Of a DNA stretch of 36,292 nucleotides, positions 33,097-36,292 are shown piece after piece (within the stretch, counting starts at the first letter, position 1; each line of letters opens with the position of its first letter). This DNA comes from an uncultured beta proteobacterium. Lineage in GTDB: Bacteria > Pseudomonadota > Gammaproteobacteria > Burkholderiales > Burkholderiaceae_C. The notes below the pieces were generated by a model, which worked only from the letters and a program-made list of their open reading frames with translations, was not told the DNA's origin and did not search any database. The DNA lies in assembly GCA_903869595.1 (NCBI GenBank), contig CAIPZV010000036.1:1-36292 (forward strand), in the 5' to 3' direction. The position numbers and the translations under genes are program-made.

Positions 33097-34383
33097 ATGA
33101 CTAAGCCAAGCGCACCCGATCAGACAGAATGCAGACCGTTTATGCACTGTCCGCCCCGCCCCGTATCGCTTTCCCGTCACCGTCATCCTGCTTTGTGGAT
33201 GGTGTTCGCGGCCTTGATCACCCTAGCCTGCGGGTACAGCGCCACCGCGCTGGCTGCCAAGCCCCCAGCCGCAAGCGCCGCGCAACGCGACTGCGGTCCC
33301 TCCGAGGTGGGCAAAGACCCCAGCGCCGCAAAACCAAGCGCCAGCAAAGACAAAGCAGGCAAAAAAGCCAAGAAGCGCAAATGCCAGGCAGCCAAGACCC
33401 CGGCACCTAGCAGCTACGCCAACCATCCAGCCGCACGCGCTGCCGCAGACAGCATGGCCCAGAACAATGCCTTAAACCGCAATTGGGTGCGCGCCACACT
33501 GGCAGAGGCGCGCATGCTGCCAGACGTGGTGCGCGCCGTCACCCCGGCGCAAGACCCCGGCGTGCGCAACTGGCAGGTCTATCGTGAGCGCATGGTGGAC
33601 CCGGTGCGCGTCGAGGCGGGAGTGCAATTTTGGTTGCGCAATGCCAAGACCCTAGAGCGCGCCGAGCGTGAAACCGGGGTGCCCGCGTCGGTCATCGTGG
33701 GTATCTTGGGCGTGGAAACGATTTACGGCAAGCGCATGGGCAAATACCGCGTGCTGGACGCGCTGGCGACCCTGGCTTTTGACTTCCCCGCCAGCCACCC
33801 CAAAGCCCCAGCCCGCGCCGCCTATTTTTTGCAAGAGCTAGAAAGCTTTTTGGTCTGGTGCCAAGCCACCGGGCGCGACCCGCTGGCGGTGCGCGGCAGC
33901 TATGCCGGTGCCATGGGCATGGCGCAATTTATGCCATCGAGCTGGCAAAAATACGCGGTGGACTTTGACGCCGATGGCCGCATTGATTTGTTTGACAACA
34001 GCAAGGACGCCATCGGATCAATTGCCAATTACCTGGCCGCCTTTGGCTGGAAAGCGGGCATGCCGACGCACTACCCGGTGCAGCTAGACGCCACGCGGCT
34101 GGACCTACCCGCGCTGCTGGAAAAAGATATTGTGCCCAGCATGTCTCCCGCGCAAATGGCGGAGCGCGGCGCCATCCTGCAGCACCAAGCCATGCAGCAT
34201 GCAGGCCTGTTGGCGCTAATTGAATTGGTCAATGGCAATGACGCGGCACCTAGCTACGTGGCGGGCACCGATAATTTTTATGTCGTCACCCGCTACAACT
34301 GGAGCAGCTTTTACGCCATGTCGGTGATTGAATTAGGGTTAACAGTGCAAGCCCAATTGCCAGCGGGTGCAGCGCCTAATTAA
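33097..34383 (+). CDS. mltB: Lytic murein transglycosylase, MltB family
   Basis: Cleaves the MurNAc-GlcNAc bond of peptidoglycan, forming 1,6-anhydro ends. The 428-aa protein has an export signal (about residues 34-54, ending ATALA-A). A Lys/Pro/Ala-rich linker (55-110) follows, then the SLT_2 domain with the catalytic Glu207 in GILGVETIYGKRMG. Also seen are ARAAYFLQELESFL and YAGAMGMAQFMPSSW, typical of MltB, and the peptide DFDADGRIDLFD near 290. No lipobox with a usable Cys is obvious, so it may be soluble rather than a lipoprotein. The first ATG leaves a long n-region; the Met at residue 16 would give a more usual signal peptide. Confidence 0.93.
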   Translation: MTKPSAPDQTECRPFMHCPPRPVSLSRHRHPALWMVFAALITLACGYSATALAAKPPAASAAQRDCGPSEVGKDPSAAKPSASKDKAGKKAKKRKCQAAKTPAPSSYANHPAARAAADSMAQNNALNRNWVRATLAEARMLPDVVRAVTPAQDPGVRNWQVYRERMVDPVRVEAGVQFWLRNAKTLERAERETGVPASVIVGILGVETIYGKRMGKYRVLDALATLAFDFPASHPKAPARAAYFLQELESFLVWCQATGRDPLAVRGSYAGAMGMAQFMPSSWQKYAVDFDADGRIDLFDNSKDAIGSIANYLAAFGWKAGMPTHYPVQLDATRLDLPALLEKDIVPSMSPAQMAERGAILQHQAMQHAGLLALIELVNGNDAAPSYVAGTDNFYVVTRYNWSSFYAMSVIELGLTVQAQLPAGAAPN

Positions 34384-34401
34384 CGCGCTGAACATGCGAA
34401 C

Positions 34402-36168
34402 TCAAGGCACGCGGTGGTGCCAATAGCGCTGCAACACCTGGCGCGCACACTGGCTGTTTGCAGGTTGCCAGGATTGCCATACAAATGCCCCGCAGTGCGG
34501 CGTGTCCACCCATTGCAAGGGCGCATCCGGCGCGTAGCTTTGTGCTAGGTCGGCGTAGCGCTGCACCACTGCCGGCGCAGGATGCCCATAGCGGTTGCGG
34601 TAGCCCGCTTGCACCACGGCGGTTTGCGGATGCACTGCCGCTAGAAACTCCGAACTACTCGATGTCTTGCTGCCGTGGTGCGGTACCAGCAGCAGGTCGG
34701 CTTTAAGCGAAGCATCCAAGGGGCTAGCAGCAGCACGCACAAGTAATTGCGCTTCTTGTGCTTGCTCTATATCGCCCACCAACAAAGCACTGCGCGTATC
34801 GCTGCCATCCTGTGCAGTGCCTTGCACCCGCAACACACAAGACAGCGTATTCGGTTTGGGCGCACTTTGCGCGTTGTAAGCCGCTGGCGCAGGATGCAGC
34901 ACGCTAAAGCGCACGCCATCCCAGTCCCAGCTTTGCCCGGCTTGGCAGCGTGTGTTGTCGCGGCCTTGTAGCAAAGCATGCCCGGCTTCTAGCGAACTCC
35001 AGACATCGACTTGCGGCTGCATCGCCACCACGCTGGCTGCGCCGCCTACGTGGTCGCTGTCGCGATGGCTCAGCATCAAGCGGTCCAGTTGAATCACACC
35101 GGCCTGCAACAGAGGCACCAGCACGCGCTGGCCCGCATCGCTGTCCAGGCTGTAACGCGGCCCGGCGTCGTAAAGCAAAGTGTGCTTGTGGGTGCGCACC
35201 AGCACCGCGTTGCCCTGGCCGATGTCGGCTGCCATCAGCTCGAACTGTCCTGGTGGCGGCGCAGGCGGGCGCCATACGCCCAGTGCCAGTAGCAGCGGCA
35301 GACCCATGCAACGCAAAGTCCAGGGCAGGGGCAAAGCCAGCACCAGCGCACCTACACCTGCGGGCAAGGCCAGCCACCACGGCGGCACTGGCAGGGACAG
35401 CACCGCCAAAGGCCAGCCCGCCATGGTTTGCACCAGCCCCATCCACCAACCCGAGGCCGCTGCTGCCCATTGCCATAGCGGCTCGATCACCACCCCGGCC
35501 AAAGCCAGTGGCGTGATGACCAAAGTCACCCAAGGCACGGCCAACAAATTGGCCAGCAAACCCACCAGCGACAACTGACCGAACAACACAATGCTCAATG
35601 GTGCCAATGCCAGCGTGATCAGGCCCTGCTCGCGCAGCAGCGCGCGCACCGTTTGTAGTGCCGGCATAAGCCAAGTGTGCAAACGCGCAAGATTGCCCGG
35701 TGCGGGGGGTGGCTGCGCTTCATGGACAAACAAGTCATCTCGCGGGTCCGGCGCATCCCGGCTTTCGCCGCTGCGCGACTGCGACTGCCATGGCCAGCGC
35801 AAGGCAGATTGACTGCGAATCGCGGACGTGGCTTCACCAAGCTGGCGTCGCGCTGCCAGTCGCGGGGCAGCGCCAGAACTTTCGTGGCGAGTAGGCGCAG
35901 GGTCATCGGTGGCAAATAAAACCGCCACCGCCACAAAGCTCAGCCAAAAGCCGGCCTGCAACAGCGACCAAGGGTCATAGACCACGACCAGCAGCAAGGC
36001 CAATATCCACACATAAGGCCAGGGCCAGCGCGCGCCTGACAAGCGCAACAACGTCACCCAAGCCAGCATGATGCAAGTGCGCTGCGCGGGTATGCCCCAA
36101 CCGGCAAACAGCGCATACGCACAGGCCACGAGATTCTCCGATGGCGTGATCCGCATCGGCGTGCTCAA
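34402..36168 (-). CDS. comEC: ComEC/Rec2-family DNA-uptake protein, 5'-truncated at a junction
   Basis: Inner-membrane channel for single-stranded DNA during natural transformation. Present are the second part of the competence domain (AYALFAGWG to FVAVAVLFA) and an unusual polar insert (about residues 88-165). Several more hydrophobic helices follow, then the C-terminal metallo-beta-lactamase-like domain (DIGQGNAVLV near 318, SHRDSDHVGG near 363, LLVPHHGSKTSSS near 500). Full-length homologues have about 750-850 aa; here the N-terminal domain and first helices are missing. ComEC-like sequence ends near 36,120-36,130. The ATG at 36168 and the following dozen codons are antisense to an unrelated gene, so no genuine start exists and the copy is broken or misassembled. 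Confidence 0.85.
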   Translation of the reverse strand: MSTPMRITPSENLVACAYALFAGWGIPAQRTCIMLAWVTLLRLSGARWPWPYVWILALLLVVVYDPWSLLQAGFWLSFVAVAVLFATDDPAPTRHESSGAAPRLAARRQLGEATSAIRSQSALRWPWQSQSRSGESRDAPDPRDDLFVHEAQPPPAPGNLARLHTWLMPALQTVRALLREQGLITLALAPLSIVLFGQLSLVGLLANLLAVPWVTLVITPLALAGVVIEPLWQWAAAASGWWMGLVQTMAGWPLAVLSLPVPPWWLALPAGVGALVLALPLPWTLRCMGLPLLLALGVWRPPAPPPGQFELMAADIGQGNAVLVRTHKHTLLYDAGPRYSLDSDAGQRVLVPLLQAGVIQLDRLMLSHRDSDHVGGAASVVAMQPQVDVWSSLEAGHALLQGRDNTRCQAGQSWDWDGVRFSVLHPAPAAYNAQSAPKPNTLSCVLRVQGTAQDGSDTRSALLVGDIEQAQEAQLLVRAAASPLDASLKADLLLVPHHGSKTSSSSEFLAAVHPQTAVVQAGYRNRYGHPAPAVVQRYADLAQSYAPDAPLQWVDTPHCGAFVWQSWQPANSQCARQVLQRYWHHRVP

Positions 36169-36292
36169 TGACCGCGCCGGCCCCTACGCCGACCTGAGCG
36201 GCGAGGGCTCCGCAGTCGCAGCCCGCATGGCGGTGGAGGAGTTTGGCGGCAAGATCCGCGGTGTGCCCGTGGAGATCGTCGTTGCCGATCAC
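36134..36292 (+). CDS. LivK-like ABC-transporter substrate-binding protein, partial
   Basis: The last 53 in-frame codons read as the N-terminal lobe of a branched-chain-amino-acid-type (Peripla_BP_6) binding protein: DGVIRIGVLNDRAGPYAD, then GEGSAVAARMAVEEFGG and VPVEIVVADH. No stop occurs up to the window edge. The start and signal peptide are absent because the frame runs straight into the truncated comEC to the left. It is therefore a gene fragment on both sides as seen here. Confidence 0.7.

Noticed and set aside
36092..36139. A + strand Met followed by an Ala-Tyr-Ala-Gln that looks like a signal-peptidase site before the LivK-like fragment
   Set aside because: The preceding residues lack a hydrophobic core, and the same bases encode the well-conserved comEC motif AYALFAGWG on the other strand. 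Probably coincidence at the junction.
1..36292. tRNA or rRNA genes, CRISPR arrays, insertion sequences and phage att sites
   Set aside because: None seen by eye; no transposase or integrase frame and no regularly spaced repeats. A tRNA scan could still find something in short gaps.

Overview
The window looks like a chromosomal segment of a betaproteobacterium of the order Burkholderiales, most likely Comamonadaceae. This is inferred from the high-GC codon usage, the dnaG-rpoD pair with a Lys/Ala-rich extension on RpoD, and the grpE-dnaK-dnaJ cluster with sigma-32-type promoters and no CIRCE element. I saw no rRNA, tRNA, CRISPR array or transposase. No gap between genes exceeds 300 bases.

Left part (1-14.6 kb, all + strand) is mainly housekeeping: an AhpD-fold peroxidase-related protein, an exported gamma-glutamyltransferase, dnaG (apparently leaderless), rpoD (966 aa, with about 315 residues before sigma region 1.1), aroE, an FKBP-type prolyl isomerase, grpE, dnaK, dnaJ, trhO and a glutathione S-transferase. 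The rpoD promoter has an extended -10 that overlaps the dnaG stop codon, followed by a leader of about 220 nt with a strong hairpin. grpE and dnaK each have a heat-shock-type promoter, and these fix their start codons. A rho-independent terminator lies between dnaK and dnaJ.

Middle part (14.7-29.5 kb, - strand except one regulator) is catabolic. A parvulin-like isomerase is followed, reading leftward from upstream, by etfB-etfA-terminator-acyl-CoA dehydrogenase. Next to these lies the most interesting block (19.4-29.5 kb). It has two - strand transcription units on either side of a + strand TetR regulator. One is sulfatase, beta-propeller protein and EthA-like Baeyer-Villiger monooxygenase, chained by 4-nt ATGA overlaps. 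The other is acyl-CoA ligase, PF10118 ferritin-like protein, GST-fold protein and a membrane-anchored formylglycine-generating enzyme. The FGE is the enzyme that would activate the neighbouring Cys-type sulfatase. A 24-bp imperfect palindrome between the tetR and sulfatase promoters is a good operator candidate. I infer an inducible pathway that desulfates a lipophilic compound, oxygenates it, activates the acid with CoA and passes it to beta-oxidation with the adjacent dehydrogenase and ETF. The substrate is not evident from sequence.

Right part: a small accessory patch with a HicAB toxin-antitoxin pair and an orphan CopG-type antitoxin (29.6-30.6 kb), then an MscS-family channel, a histone-deacetylase-family amidohydrolase, an MltB-type lytic transglycosylase, and comEC. 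The comEC reading frame is cut abruptly near 36,120-36,134 and joined head-to-head to an unrelated LivK-like substrate-binding-protein gene that runs off the end. This is either a real rearrangement or an assembly chimera.
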